From Hanleya hanleyi (taxonomy: Eukaryota > Mollusca > Polyplacophora > Lepidopleurida > Hanleyidae), in assembly GCA_036873755.1 (NCBI GenBank), contig JAVTVY010020254.1:1-64000 (forward strand): a stretch of 64,000 nucleotides of DNA. The letters run 5' to 3'. Below the pieces are notes generated by a model, which saw only the letters and a list, made by a program, of their open reading frames with translations, searched no databases and was not told the DNA's origin. Both the position numbers and the translations under genes were made by a program. Positions 1 to 10,019 of this stretch are shown one piece after another. Positions within the stretch are counted from its first letter, which is position 1, and each line of letters begins with the position of its first letter.

Positions 1-388
1 TTTATATTTTCTATGTATTTCCTGAAAGCTGTTGACGATTGGAATTTGTTCAGCACCGGTAGAATTGAATTATATTTAAATGAAACAGTTTGTGTGAATT
101 TTAGTCTCAAAATTTCCTCGCAAATAACTGCTACCTGTCATCAGAAATATTTGAATTCTTACAATATACTTTTCAAACCACAAAAGCGTGTATCGTAATT
201 ATTTTAATTTGTTTTTTAATAATTAATGTTGTATGATTGGAATAGATCCGGACAACGCGACCCATTCCACTGAAAGCGTTGATAACTTTGAAATGAGGTC
301 TGCATGAGTACCTGAACAGAAGAACAAATTGATAATGCAGAAAAAGATGAGTGATTTTCTTCAGTCCAAGTTCTTCAGTTTTCTAAGT
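1..388. other. Left flank without a recognisable gene
   Basis: This is A+T-rich sequence before the palindromic element, and the only open frames are short and unlike anything I know. The other flank (from 14157) is an old Penelope-like 3' tail, so the insertion target may have been a Penelope remnant. The left flank is too diverged for me to show that it is the matching half. Confidence 0.4.
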
Positions 389-394
389 TACCTA
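389..394. repeat. 6-bp target-site duplication, left copy (TACCTA)
   Basis: TACCTA lies immediately before AGTAGTAGTG, and an identical TACCTA follows CACTACTACT at 14151-14156. A 6-bp duplication is the known integration signature of Polinton/Maverick elements. Confidence 0.75.
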
Positions 395-659
395 AGTAGT
401 AGTGTAAAGACCGATTCGGCCGTATTTCACCCGGATGTAATGACGTCATGGGGAGGATTTGAGGAGGAACTTGATCACGTGACGATCATGTCATCAAGGC
501 ATGTACTGACCTATCTAGGCTATAGTTCCGGCAACCTTTGACCTCGAATTCTTCCGCGGTGATGCAGCCTGATGGTGATGCGGTCTGCCTCCGCGGACAG
601 AAAGTAGTCCCATGGGTTGACTTCCAATGTTAATGTATACGGGGAATACCTAAATAGAC

Positions 660-2560
660 GTTTTGGGACCTAGGTGGGTCCCTAGTGGACCGATGGGGTC
701 GAGTGAGGTATCAAAGTGAAGCATTCGTCAAGGGGCATCTGATGAGCTGGGTGTGGGGTTGAAATATGGGCATTCTGCGCATGCGCGGTGGCCAAAGGGT
801 ATGAAAATAGACGTTTTGGAGCTAGGGGAGCCACTAATGGTCCAATGGGGTCATATGAGGTATCCATGTGAAGCATTCGTGAAGGGGCATCTGACTGGAC
901 TAGCGGCTCGGGCGTTGTTACCATTCTGCGCATGCGCAGACAGAGAATTGTGGGAAAAGGGTATGGAAATAGACGTTTTGGGATCTAGGGGAGTCCCTAA
1001 TGGGCCGATGGAGTCGTATGAGGCATCAATGTGAAGCCTATGTGAGGGGACATCTGACTGGACTAGTGGCTCGAGCGTTGTCACCATTCTACGCATGCGC
1101 AGACAGGGAATTGTGGGAAAAGTGTATGGAAATAGAAGTTTTGGGATGTAGGTGAGCCACGAGTGGGCCGATTGGGTGAAGTGAGGTATCAAAGTGAAGC
1201 ATTCGTGAAGGGGCATCTGATGGGCTGGGTGTGGGGTTGAAATATCGGCATTCTGCGCATGCGCGGTGGCCAAAGTGTATGAAAATAGACGTTTTGGAGC
1301 TAGGGGAGCCACTAATGGTCCAGTGGGGTCATATGAGGTAGCAATGTGAAGCATTCGTGAAGGGGCATCTGACTGGACTAGCGGCTCGGGCGTTGTCACC
1401 ATTCTGCGCATGCGCAGACAAGGAATTGTGAGAAAAGGGTATGGAAATAGACGTTTTGGGATCTAGGGGAGCCCCTAATGGGCCGATGGAGTCGTATGAG
1501 GTATCAATGTGAAGCCTATGTGAGGGGGCATCTGACTGGACTAGTGGCTCGAGCGTTGTCACCATTCTGCGCATGCGCAGACAGGGAATTGTGGGAAAAG
1601 TGTATGGAAATAGACGTTTTGGGATCTAGAGGAGCCCCTAATGGGCCGATGGAGTTGTATGAGGTATCAAAGTGAAGCCTATGTGAAGGGGCATCTGATG
1701 GGCTGGGTGTGGGGTTGAAATATCGGCATTCTGCGTATGCGCGGTGGCCAAAGGGTATGAAAATAGACGTTTTGGAGCTAGGGGAGCCCCTAATGGTCCG
1801 ATGGAGGCGTATGAGGTATCCATGTGAAGCATTCATGAAGGGGCATATGACTGGACTAGCGGCTCGAGCGTTGTCACCATTCTGCGCATGCGCAGACAGG
1901 GAATTGTGGGAAAAGGGTATGGAAATAGACGTTTTGGGATCTAGGGGAGCCCCTAATGGGCCGATAGAGTCGTATGAGGTATCACTGTGAAGCATTCGTA
2001 AAGGGGCATCCGCCTGGACTAGTGGCTCGGGCGTTGTCAACACTCTGCGCATGCGCAAACAGGGAATTGTGGGAAAAGGGTATGGAAATAGACGTTTTGG
2101 GATCTAGGTGAGCCACGAGTGGGCCGATTGGATCGAGTGAGGTATCAATGTGAAGCCTATGTGAGGGGGCATCCGATTGGACTAGGGTCTCGGCCGTTGT
2201 CCACATTCTGCGCATGCGCAGATAGGGAATTCTGGGAAAAGGGTGTGGAAATAGACGTGTTAGGGTTTAGGTGAACCCCTAATGATCCTATGGTGTCGTA
2301 TGAGGTATCAGTGTGAAGCTGTCGTGAGGGAGCATCCGCCTGGGCTAGTGTGTCGTTCGTTGTCAATAGTCTGCACATGCGCAGTCTGGCCGTAGTATAG
2401 AAATAGACGTGTTGGGGTTTAGGTGGGCCCCTATTGGGTCGATGGGATCGAGTGAGGTATCCATGTGAAGCAGTCGTGAGGGAGTATCCGACGGGGTGGG
2501 TGTGACGTGGAACTGACGTCATGCTGCGCATGCGCAGTAGAGAAAGTGTATGGAAATAGA
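660..2560. repeat. Tandem array carrying NRF-1-like sites, left arm
   Basis: About a dozen degenerate units of roughly 150-165 bp sit here. Each contains CTGCGCATGCGCAG or a near variant, then a purine-rich segment, GGAAATAGACGTTTTGG, and a segment ending in GAGGTATCAATGTGAAGC. GCGCATGCGC is the known NRF-1 (alpha-Pal) binding core and is present intact in about ten units, for example near 777, 927, 1254, 1408, 1569, 1886, 2047, 2209 and 2524. Several overlapping open frames run through the array in both directions, but they follow the repeat and I do not regard them as genes. A related array lies at 53540-55700. Confidence 0.8.
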
Positions 2561-2635
2561 CATTTTGGCACCGACAGGGGTCACTATCCGCGCGTGTGCG
2601 TGATCTGATGCCGCACGCGCGCGCGCGCAGTACAC

Positions 2636-2765
2636 TGAAAGAACTGAAGCCCAGAACAGGGGGCTTGTAAACTTAAGCCCAGAACAGGGGGCTTGAACAT
2701 TGAAAGAACTTAAGCCCAGAACGGGGCTTGTACATTGAAATGATGGGCGACCCAATATACCACAG
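2636..2765 (-). repeat. Protease-tail remnant and AAGCCC repeats, left arm
   Basis: Three or four degenerate copies of a unit around AAGCCCAGAACAGGGGGCTT are followed by a stretch that, on the minus strand, matches the last codons of the adenain-like protease gene at about 62699-62743 (GCCCATCATTTCAATG). Only that tail is shared; no catalytic region is present. The link suggests that this palindrome and the right-hand element descend from related viruses. Confidence 0.65.
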
Positions 2766-2779
2766 GTTTCCTGTATTGT

Positions 2780-2850
2780 ACCATATATGTCCTGTATTAT
2801 ACATTATATATTCTGTATTATACAATCGGATAGCGGTTGTCGTGAATAAC
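2780..2850. repeat. Short degenerate TTGTA(C/T) repeats
   Basis: Near-identical short copies of a CCTGTATTATAC-type unit occur here and, inverted, at 12360-12440. No function is apparent. Confidence 0.4.
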
Positions 2851-3081
2851 AACAAGTTCAGCAATGTTTATATAGTTTATTATCCCCAATGTTACATCAT
2901 ACCCAGGCTGGGGAAGCCGCCCTGGGTATGCTTAGTATGTTCACAGCAAAACAAACTGAAATATCAAACACCATGTTTTATTATTTAACGCACCGTCACA
3001 TTAGGTACAAGTGTTTACTGAGCTCAAGTCAACGATCAGCATGTAGACATAGATAGTATGTGCGGCATGTTATGGCATTCA

Positions 3082-4005
3082 TCAGTGCGCGGGTGACGCA
3101 TTCAACCGATGGCGGTGGTCGGTCAGCTTGGTAAGGAAAAACGTGACATTGGTTACCCTCTCTACCACCCATTGTATGTTGGGGCGTTGACGATGTGCCC
3201 ATCTCAAGGCATCCACGGTGTCCAGTATCTCCAGCATCGTCTCTAGTGACCTGCGGTTAATAATGGTGAACGGCTGGTCAGACACATAGATATTATTGCC
3301 GGGATAATAATACCGTAACTGGTCCGTCTTTTTGTGACGTAAGATGTACCCGAAAGCGACATTCAATTTGAAGGCCGTAGTTTGATCTTTGAAGATGGCT
3401 TTCACGTAGCTGCGTAGACGGGTGCGGTTGGTCAGTGGAAAATTGTAAATATCTTGAATAGGGCCATGAGGGTGGAAACAGTGCCGTGTCATGGACCAAT
3501 GGCGCCGATCGATGTCACTCACTGGATGGTTGTCCTGTAAGAGATCGCCCAGAAAATGTTCGATGTTGTCAGGCGTATGACTCGAAACCGTAACGCTGGG
3601 GTCCGGCTGGATATCCAGGCTCTTCTGAACTGTGGGTATAGGCGGGTTCTCCTTCATCGCATCACCAGTGGCGTTCGTCTCCCCGGGCTTATCTTCACTG
3701 GGTCTGACCTTCCGCGGCTCTCCTTCAGTAGGAAGTTGTCGCTCATGCCATGGTTCCGGGGCATGAATCAACCGTTGGTGTCGCAGCAACTGACTGCGTC
3801 GTTTGAAGAGTTGACCACAATCCTCGCATGGACGCTTGGGTGGCCCATGAATTGAACGTTCGTGGCGCAGTAAATCATCCTCCCGATTAAATGACCGTGC
3901 GCAGGTTATACAAATATACCGTGCATCGTTGTGGGTGGAGGCCTCGTGGCGTCGTAAATTATCTAGACGAGTAAACTGCTTCTGGCAAGTTGTGCAAGTG
4001 AACAT
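3082..4005 (-). CDS. Zinc-finger protein 2, left arm (intact)
   Basis: This 307-aa protein starts with three C2H2 fingers (about residues 4-25, 32-53 and 60-81; C-x2-C ... H-x4/5-H). A charged linker follows, then a conserved C-terminal domain (about 165-300) containing FGYILRHKKTDQLRYYYPG and WVVERVTNVTFF. The fingers imply sequence-specific DNA binding in the nucleus. I recognise the C-terminal domain only as one that recurs in Polinton-associated zinc-finger proteins of invertebrates, and its role is unknown to me. The ATG is preceded by a short leader and TATAAAAG (4053-4060, minus strand), and the same leader occurs in zinc-finger gene 1. The right-arm copy (10823-12120) is broken, so this is the only intact copy. 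A viral transcription regulator is the best inference. Confidence 0.8.
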   Translation of the reverse strand: MFTCTTCQKQFTRLDNLRRHEASTHNDARYICITCARSFNREDDLLRHERSIHGPPKRPCEDCGQLFKRRSQLLRHQRLIHAPEPWHERQLPTEGEPRKVRPSEDKPGETNATGDAMKENPPIPTVQKSLDIQPDPSVTVSSHTPDNIEHFLGDLLQDNHPVSDIDRRHWSMTRHCFHPHGPIQDIYNFPLTNRTRLRSYVKAIFKDQTTAFKLNVAFGYILRHKKTDQLRYYYPGNNIYVSDQPFTIINRRSLETMLEILDTVDALRWAHRQRPNIQWVVERVTNVTFFLTKLTDHRHRLNASPAH

Positions 4006-4050
4006 CTTGGTGGTTGACAGAGTGTCTGATGAAACGGCAAGGCCGCTTCC

Positions 4051-4060
4051 CTTTTATAGC
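4051..4060 (-). promoter_or_regulatory. TATA box of zinc-finger gene 2, left arm
   Basis: GCTATAAAAG on the minus strand lies about 45-55 nt before the ATG at 4005. The right-arm equivalent is 10768-10777. A CRE array lies just upstream at 4130-4640. Confidence 0.75.
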
Positions 4061-4129
4061 ACGCTAGCTTGGTCCGAATGCGTCCTGGGAGGTGTCCTTT
4101 TGTAGCTCTCGGGATGTAGACCCCGATTT

Positions 4130-4640
4130 GGGGCTGTTCACAGCATCTGTGACGTCATCGATGACGTCATCAGTACGAGTAGTAGCGAAAGTGAGCATTT
4201 TGGGGCAGTGAAGGAAGGTATTTGGGGTAGAGATGCTCCATTCTCAGTCCGTATGCGTCGTGTGGGGTGTCATCTTGTAGTTCTCGGGGTGCAGACCTCG
4301 ATTTGAGGGCTGTCCACAGCATATGTGACGTCATTGGTGACGTCATCAGTAGGAGTAGTAGCGAAAGTGAGCATTTTGGGGCAGTGAAGGATGGTATTTG
4401 GTGTAGAGATGGACCATCCTTGGTCCGAATGCGTCATGGGAGGGGTCATGTTGTAGCCCTCGGTGTATAGATCCCGATTTGAGGGATATCCACAGCATCT
4501 GTGACGTCATTGGTGACGTCATCAGTACGAGTAGTAGCGAAAGGGGGCATTTTTTAGCAGTGAAGGATGTTATTTGGTGTAGAGATGGACCATCCGCGGT
4601 GCGAATGCGTCATGTGAGGTGTCATCTTGTAGCAACGCCC
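4130..4640 (-). promoter_or_regulatory. Tandem CRE (TGACGTCA) array, left arm
   Basis: Three units with a period near 175 bp each contain two closely spaced CREs (TGACGTCA or one-base variants) near 4150, 4325 and 4500. Each unit also carries AGTAGTAGCGAAAG and a GTGGACAGCC-like block. TGACGTCA is the known CREB/ATF bZIP site. The array sits upstream of the TATA box of zinc-finger gene 2, so an enhancer role is inferred. The units also give short spurious open frames. Confidence 0.75.
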
Positions 4641-4799
4641 ACCAACGCCATTCTTAATGCTTCAACGCCCTGGTGAAATAGCTCAGAAGCTCTGATATTC
4701 CATGGAATTGTCACTAATTCTTCGAAATGCAGTGACGCCCGTCAACGCCCGTCGTTACACCTTAACAATCTAACATAACGCCATGATATAGACCGGAGA

Positions 4800-4860
4800 G
4801 AGAACAACAACAGCAACAACAACAAGGATGACACATGAGAGAACAACAACAACAACAAGT
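4800..4860. repeat. (AAC)n microsatellite, left arm
   Basis: Imperfect AAC repeats interrupted by AAGGATGACACATGAG lie here, mirrored as GTT repeats at 9789-9855. Confidence 0.85.
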
Positions 4861-5156
4861 TTTTTTCATATAGTTTATTCTCCCCAATGTTACATCATAC
4901 CCACGCTGGGGGAGCCGCGTTGGGTATATTTACAATTCAAGAAGATTCTTGTCCAATCAGAGGCCACCATTTGCATGTTTCATATTCGTTCCTGTCCGTT
5001 AGATGTATTCTTGTCCAATCAGAAGTCTCCATTTCAGAAAGTTCCATCTTCGGCCATGTTCGCTCTGAACCGTTTATTCTAATCATCGTCGGGCAGGCCA
5101 GGATACCGTTGAGCCAACATATCCTTAGATAGTTGTTTGCGCATTCTGAGTATCTA

Positions 5157-6068
5157 TCAGTGCATGGGTGAATACTTCCATCCGATGGGGGTGGTGGTCA
5201 GTTTAACCACGAAGAACGTAACATTGGTGACCCTCCCCACTATCCACTTGGTGTTGGGGCGCTGTTCATAGGCCCATTCCAAGGGATCCACAGTGTCCAC
5301 TTGGTCCAGCACGGGCTCTAGCGACGCCCGATTGGTGATTGTGAAAGGATGGTCGTACACTGGGTTGATGGCACTGGAATAGAAATAGCGCAATTCACCC
5401 GTCATCTTATGGCATAAGATGTACCCAAATGCTACATTTAATGTGAAGGATGTAGGTTGGTCATTGAAGATGGCTTCCACGTAGCTGCGTAGACGGGCGA
5501 GGTCGGTCAGTCGGAAATTGTACAAGTCCAATATAGGGCGATGACGGTGAAAACAGTGTCGGATCATGGACCAATGGCGTCGATACATCTCACTCACTGG
5601 ATGATCTTCGGGTAAGAGATCACTGGGGATATGACTGGGAACAGTAATGCTAGGGACCGGCTGGATATCTAGGCTCTTCTGAGCTGTGGGTATAGGCGGG
5701 CTCTCCGTGATCGCATCACCAGTGACATTCGTCTCCCCGGGTTCATCTTCAGTGAGTCTGTCCCTCCTGGGTGCCTCGTTAGTGGAAAGTTGTCCCTCAT
5801 GCCGTGGTGACGAACCATGAATCAAACGCTCATGCCGTTTTAACTGACTGGGTCGTTTGAAGAGTTGACCACATTCTTCGCATGGACGCTTGGGTGGCTC
5901 ATGAATTGAACTTTCATGGCGCTGTAAATGATCCGGGCGCTGAAACGACAGTGTAGGCCTACATATCGTACAGCTATACCGGGCTGTTCCGTCGTGCTTG
6001 GTAGCCTCATGGCGGCGCAAGTCGTGCAGACGAGTGAATGATTTCGAGCACGTAGTACAAGTGAACAT
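5157..6068 (-). CDS. Zinc-finger protein 1, left arm (intact)
   Basis: This 303-aa paralogue of zinc-finger protein 2 has the same layout: three C2H2 fingers (about residues 4-25, 33-56 and 63-84), a linker rich in P/E/D/R, and the conserved C-terminal domain with FGYILCHKMTGELRYFY and KWIVGRVTNVTFF. It probably binds DNA and regulates element or host transcription; the targets are unknown. The ATG at 6068 follows a leader nearly identical to that of gene 2 and a TATAAAAG box at 6114-6121. An AATAAA in context on the minus strand near 4872-4877 could end the transcript. The right-arm copy at 8044-9479 is interrupted. Confidence 0.8.
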   Translation of the reverse strand: MFTCTTCSKSFTRLHDLRRHEATKHDGTARYSCTICRPTLSFQRPDHLQRHESSIHEPPKRPCEECGQLFKRPSQLKRHERLIHGSSPRHEGQLSTNEAPRRDRLTEDEPGETNVTGDAITESPPIPTAQKSLDIQPVPSITVPSHIPSDLLPEDHPVSEMYRRHWSMIRHCFHRHRPILDLYNFRLTDLARLRSYVEAIFNDQPTSFTLNVAFGYILCHKMTGELRYFYSSAINPVYDHPFTITNRASLEPVLDQVDTVDPLEWAYEQRPNTKWIVGRVTNVTFFVVKLTTTPIGWKYSPMH

Positions 6069-6113
6069 CTTGGTGGTTGGCAGACTGTCTGATAAAACGG
6101 CCAGGCCGCTTCC

Positions 6114-6121
6114 CTTTTATA
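6114..6121 (-). promoter_or_regulatory. TATA box of zinc-finger gene 1, left arm
   Basis: TATAAAAG on the minus strand lies 46-53 nt upstream of the ATG at 6068. It is conserved at 7991-7998 in the right arm. Confidence 0.75.
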
Positions 6122-6220
6122 GCAAACTAGCTGGTGATCTATTTTTAGCAGAATCAGTTCAACTTGGACGTCAGCGACAAGAACCCGGATGTAGGCGCGG
6201 ACGTCAAGAACAATCAACCT

Positions 6221-6411
6221 CCATGGGTTCTCGAGAGTGGCGAGCGTGATCCGTGTATGACATTTCGGTGTCGACTCAATTGACTGGGATGCTTAAAGGC
6301 TATATCACAATCCGCACATGTATGCATGGGTACTTCGTGGCGTACACGTGTGTGACAACGCAAACTGTCCAGGCGATGAAAGCGCTTCCAGCAAATTGTG
6401 CAAGAGAATAT
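6221..6411 (-). pseudogene. Zinc-finger gene 3 remnant, left arm
   Basis: On the minus strand this encodes a short protein with two C2H2 motifs (the second is CADCDIAFKHPSQLSRHRNVIH) and no C-terminal domain. The position that is ATG in the right arm (7657) is ATA here (6409-6411). A deletion of about 44 bp next to CTCGAGA, relative to the right arm, also changes the end. This is the innermost and most decayed member of the zinc-finger trio. Confidence 0.6.
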
Positions 6412-6635
6412 ATCGGCTGTGGATCTGGAAATGATGAATGCCGTAAAACTTTCGGCTCTTATAGGCCAACATAGGAGTACCCGGATGTTCTACAGTCAGG
6501 GATGTACAAGAATCCGGATGTACCTGGATGTAAAAGTCCCGGATGTAAAAGTGCCCAGATGTTCACGAATGTACTACCATCCCGGACTTCTATCAGGCCC
6601 AGGTCCAGAAGCTCTCATGTCCTGCATGTGAATAG

Positions 6636-6835
6636 TCAGTCATATTGTGTGTGCGTGTGCGTACATGCGCGTGTATGCGTGTGTGTGTCTGTGTGTCTGC
6701 GTCCGTGTGTGTGTGACTGTGTGTGTGTGCATGCGTGTGTTTGTGTAGGTGTAGAGTTTTTCGGTGAGATTTCATTTTGTTTTTTATTCGCGTGTGAGTG
6801 AGTGAGTGAGTGAGTGAGTGAGTGAGTGAGGCGTG
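6636..6835. repeat. (GT)n and (GTGA)n microsatellites, left of centre
   Basis: A long imperfect GT/GC tract (6640-6755) is followed by a GTGA tract (6792-6831), with another at about 6898-6915. They are mirrored at 7180-7430. The cysteine/valine- or histidine/threonine-rich open frames here are translation of microsatellite. Confidence 0.9.
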
Positions 6836-7038
6836 CAAAACGCCCGTGAGGCGTCCCCAACGCCCGTCTTAACGCATGGACGCACTAACGACGGTAAGCG
6901 AGTGAGTGAGTGAGTGGTCATATAAGGTCGTTTGTACACCATTAGCCTCAGTCTGTATCCATCCCTTGCAAATGACCTCTGTGAGGTCAATTCCGCTTCC
7001 GTTCACGTGACCGGAACTGACCTTTGACCCCTGCGCGC

Positions 7039-7061
7039 AACTTTTTCCCGGTATTGTTAGC
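7039..7061. other. Centre (spacer) of the giant palindrome
   Basis: Twenty-three unpaired bases with a C+G-rich arm on each side (CCTGCGCGC / GCGCGCAGG). The immediately flanking arms hold matched TGACCTTTGACC-type sequence, followed outward by CACGTG. Confidence 0.85.
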
Positions 7062-7179
7062 GCGCGCAGGGGTCAAAGGTCAGTTCTGGTCACGTGAACG
7101 GAAGCGGAAGTGACCTCATAGAGGTCATATGCAAGGGATGGATACAGACTGAGGGTAATGGTGTACAAACGACCTTATA

Positions 7180-7435
7180 TGACCACTCACTCACTCACTC
7201 ACTCACTCACTCACTCACAGTCGTTAGTGCGTCCATGCGTTAAGACGGGCGTTTTGCACGTCTCACTCACTCACACGCGAATAAAAAACAAAATGAGATC
7301 TCACCAAAAAACTCTACACCTACACAAACACACGCATGCACACACACACAGACACATACATACAGACGCAGACACACAGACACACACACGCATACACGCA
7401 CATGTACGCACACGCACACACAATATGACTGACTA
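7180..7435. repeat. (CACT)n and (CA)n microsatellites, right of centre
   Basis: This is the right-arm mirror of 6636-6915. Tract lengths differ between the arms. It includes AATAAAAAACAAAATGAGAT near 7280, a poly(A)-signal-like module also found at 62901-62920. Confidence 0.85.
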
Positions 7436-7656
7436 TTCACATGCAGGACATGAGGGTTTCTGGACCTGGGCCTGATAGAAGTCCGGGATGGTAGTACATT
7501 CGTGAACATCCGGGCACTTTTACATCCGGGACTTTTACATCCAGGTACATCCGGGTTCTTGTACATCCCTGACTGTAGAACATCCGGGTACTCCTATGTT
7601 GGCCTATAAGAGCCGAAAGTTTTACGGCATTCATCATTTCCAGATCCACAGCCGAT

Positions 7657-7908
7657 ATGTTCTCTTGCACAACTTGATCGAAGCGCTTTCATCGCCTGGA
7701 CAGTTTGCGTTGTCACACACGTGCACGCCACGAAGTACCCATGCATACATGTGCAGATTGTGATATAGCCTTTAAGCATCCCAGTCAATTGAGTCGTCAC
7801 CGAAATGTCATACACGGATCACGCTCGCCACTCTCGAGACCGGATATTTCAGTTTCTATCGGAATGCATCTGAGAACAGAAGAACCCATGGAGGTTGATT
7901 GTTCTTGA
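7657..7908 (+). pseudogene. Zinc-finger gene 3 remnant, right arm
   Basis: The ATG at 7657 is followed six codons later by TGA (7675-7677), at a position that is TGC in the left arm. Downstream the frame stays open to 7908 and encodes two C2H2-like motifs. TATAAGAG near 7605 could be the old promoter. The left arm has lost the start codon instead, so the two copies carry different lesions. Confidence 0.6.
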
Positions 7909-7990
7909 CGTCCGCGCCTACATCCGGGTTCTTGTCGATGACGTCCAAGTTGAACTGATTGTGCTAAAAATAGATCACCAGCTAGCTTGC

Positions 7991-7998
7991 TATAAAAG
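7991..7998 (+). promoter_or_regulatory. TATA box of zinc-finger gene 1, right arm
   Basis: TATAAAAG lies 46 nt before the ATG at 8044, in the same context as the other three zinc-finger promoters of the palindrome. Confidence 0.75.
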
Positions 7999-8043
7999 GG
8001 AAGCGTCCTGGCCGTTTTATCAGACACTCTGTCAACCACCAAG

Positions 8044-9479
8044 ATGTTCACTTGTACTACGTGCTCGAAATCATTCACTCGTCTGCACGACTTGCGCCGC
8101 CATGAGGCTACCAAGCACGACGGAACCGCCCGGTATAGCTGTACGATATGTAGGCCTACACTGTCGTTTCAGCGCCCGGATCATTTACAGCGCCATGAAA
8201 GTTCAATTCATGGGCCACCCAAGCGTCCATGCGAAGAATTTGGTCAACTCTTTAAACGACCCAGTCAGTTAAAACGGCATGAGCGTTTGATTCATGGTCC
8301 GTCACCACGGCATGAGGGACAACTTTCCACTAAAGAGGCACCCAGGAGGGACAGACTCACTGAAGATGAACCCGGGGAGACGAATGCCACAGGTGATGCG
8401 ATCACGGAGAGCCCGCCTATACCCACAGCTCAGAAGAGCCTAGATATCCAGCCGGTCCCTAGCATTACAAGCGTCTAGTCCGTCATTCATAATCCAGCCG
8501 TCGTCCATTAGAGAATATCCGCGTCCATAATCCAAAGACCTATTCCATTTTCCACATAACAGTATTAGCACCAAATTCAAAAAGACAATCATAGTATACA
8601 TAAACATAGGCTTGTTTCCTGCAAGAGAGAAGCGGTCAACAGTTTTCAATGATGCCGGCAAGACATCATGATGTTCAAAAAATATCAAATCCGTATCGCT
8701 GATCAGTATTCTTAATCCATAATATTCGTTGTAAAGTCGTCATCTAAGAATGATGTATCTCAGTCACGCTTTGATTGTGACTGTTCATATGAGTACCATG
8801 AGGTTCTTGAAGTACATGGGGTTCATACGGCCCCTAGCCCCGGGTTAAGCGGAATTAGACACAAGTTACGAAACGTAGCGCCATAGATCTTGCACGCTAC
8901 GTTCGTATTTTGCTATCAGCATGCGATATGTATCGCCAAATTTGAGAAACTTTGAGTGGAGGCTCAATTACTGTTCCCAGTCATACGCCTGACAACAACG
9001 AACATTTTCTGGAAGATGCGGTGGATGTTCCCAGCGATTTCTTACCCGAAGATCATCCAGTGAGTGAGATGTATCGACGCCATTGGTCCATGATCCGACA
9101 CTGTTTCCACCGTCATCGCCCTATATTGGACTTGTACAATTTCCGACTGACCGACCTCGCCCGTCTACGCAGCTACGTGGAAGCCATCTTCAATGACCAA
9201 CCTACATCCTTCACATTAAATGTAGAATTTGGGTACATCTTATGCAATAAGATGACGGGTGAATTGCGCTATTTCTATTCCAGTGCCATCAACCCAGTGT
9301 ACGACCACCCTTTCACAATCACCAATCGGGCGTCGCTAGAGCCCGTGCTGGGCCAAGTGGACACTGTGGATCACTTGGAATGGGCCTATGAACAGCGCCC
9401 CAACACCAAGTGGATAGTGGAGAGGGTCACCAATGTTACGTTCTTCGTGGTTAAACTGACCACCACTCCCATCGGATGA
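8044..9479 (+). pseudogene. Zinc-finger gene 1, right arm (interrupted)
   Basis: The fingers and linker are encoded by 8044-8468 and the C-terminal domain by about 8967-9479. A Penelope-like fragment (8469-8966) splits the two. The third finger also has its second cysteine changed to phenylalanine (CEEF versus CEEC in the left arm), which should abolish zinc binding by that finger. The first exon-like part now ends a few codons into the insert. The intact counterpart is 5157-6068. Confidence 0.8.
8469..8966 (-). mobile_element. 5'-truncated Penelope-like insertion in zinc-finger gene 1
   Basis: This is about 500 bp matching the end of the Penelope RT ORF and its 3' tail (compare 47780-48276), inserted in minus orientation. 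It is flanked by ATTAC at 8464-8468 and 8967-8971, where the left arm has ATTAC once, so this is a clean 5-bp target duplication. Confidence 0.8.
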
Positions 9480-9770
9480 AAGTATTCACCCATGCACTGA
9501 TAGATACTCAGAATGCGCAAACAACTATCTAAGGATATGTTGCCTCAACGGTATCCTGGCCTGCCCGACGATGATTAACGGTTCAGAGCGAACATGGCCG
9601 AAGATGGAACTTTCTGAAATGGAGACTTCTGATTGGACAAGAATACATCTAACGGACAGGAACGAATATGACAGATGCAAATGGTGGCCTCTGATTGGAC
9701 AAGAATCTTCTTGAATTGTAAATATACCCAACGCGGCTCCCCCAGCGTGGGTATGATGTAACATTGGGGA

Positions 9771-9776
9771 GAATAA
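9771..9776 (+). terminator. Poly(A) signal after zinc-finger gene 1, right arm
   Basis: AATAAA lies in GGAGAATAAACTATATG, about 290 nt after the stop codon. The same context is found near 12324 after zinc-finger gene 2. Confidence 0.5.
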
Positions 9777-9788
9777 ACTATATGAAAA

Positions 9789-9855
9789 AAACTTGTTGTT
9801 GTTGTTGTTCTCTCATGTGTCATCCTTGTTGTTGTTGCTGTTGTTGTTCTCTCTC
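9789..9855. repeat. (GTT)n microsatellite, right arm
   Basis: Mirror of the (AAC)n tract at 4800-4860. Confidence 0.85.
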
Positions 9856-10019
9856 CGGTCTATATCATGGCGTTATGTTAGATTGTTAAGGTGTAACGAC
9901 GGGCGTTGACGGGCGTCACTGCATTTCGAAGAATTAGTGACAATTCCATGGAATATCACAGCTTCTGAGCTATTTCACCAGGGCGTTGAAGCATTAAGAA
10001 TGGCGTTGGTGGGCGTTGC

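Larger units (their letters stand above)
395..7038 (+). repeat. Left arm of the giant inverted repeat
   Basis: The order from the outer end is: terminal sequence with a CRE-like TGACGTCA near position 439, NRF-1-like tandem array, protease-tail repeat, zinc-finger gene 2 (minus), CRE array, (AAC)n, zinc-finger gene 1 (minus), zinc-finger remnant 3, and microsatellites. The inner end reads CCTGCGCGC against GCGCGCAGG in the other arm. The two large zinc-finger genes are open in this arm. Confidence 0.85.

Noticed and set aside
851..2215. Long open frames through the NRF-1-like arrays (also 12447-13863)
   Set aside because: They follow the repeat unit, occur on both strands and have no domain. 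Repetitive sequence explains them.
6593..6860. His/Thr- and Cys/Val-rich frames near the palindrome centre (also 7158-7566)
   Set aside because: They are translations of (GT)n, (CA)n and (GTGA)n microsatellites.
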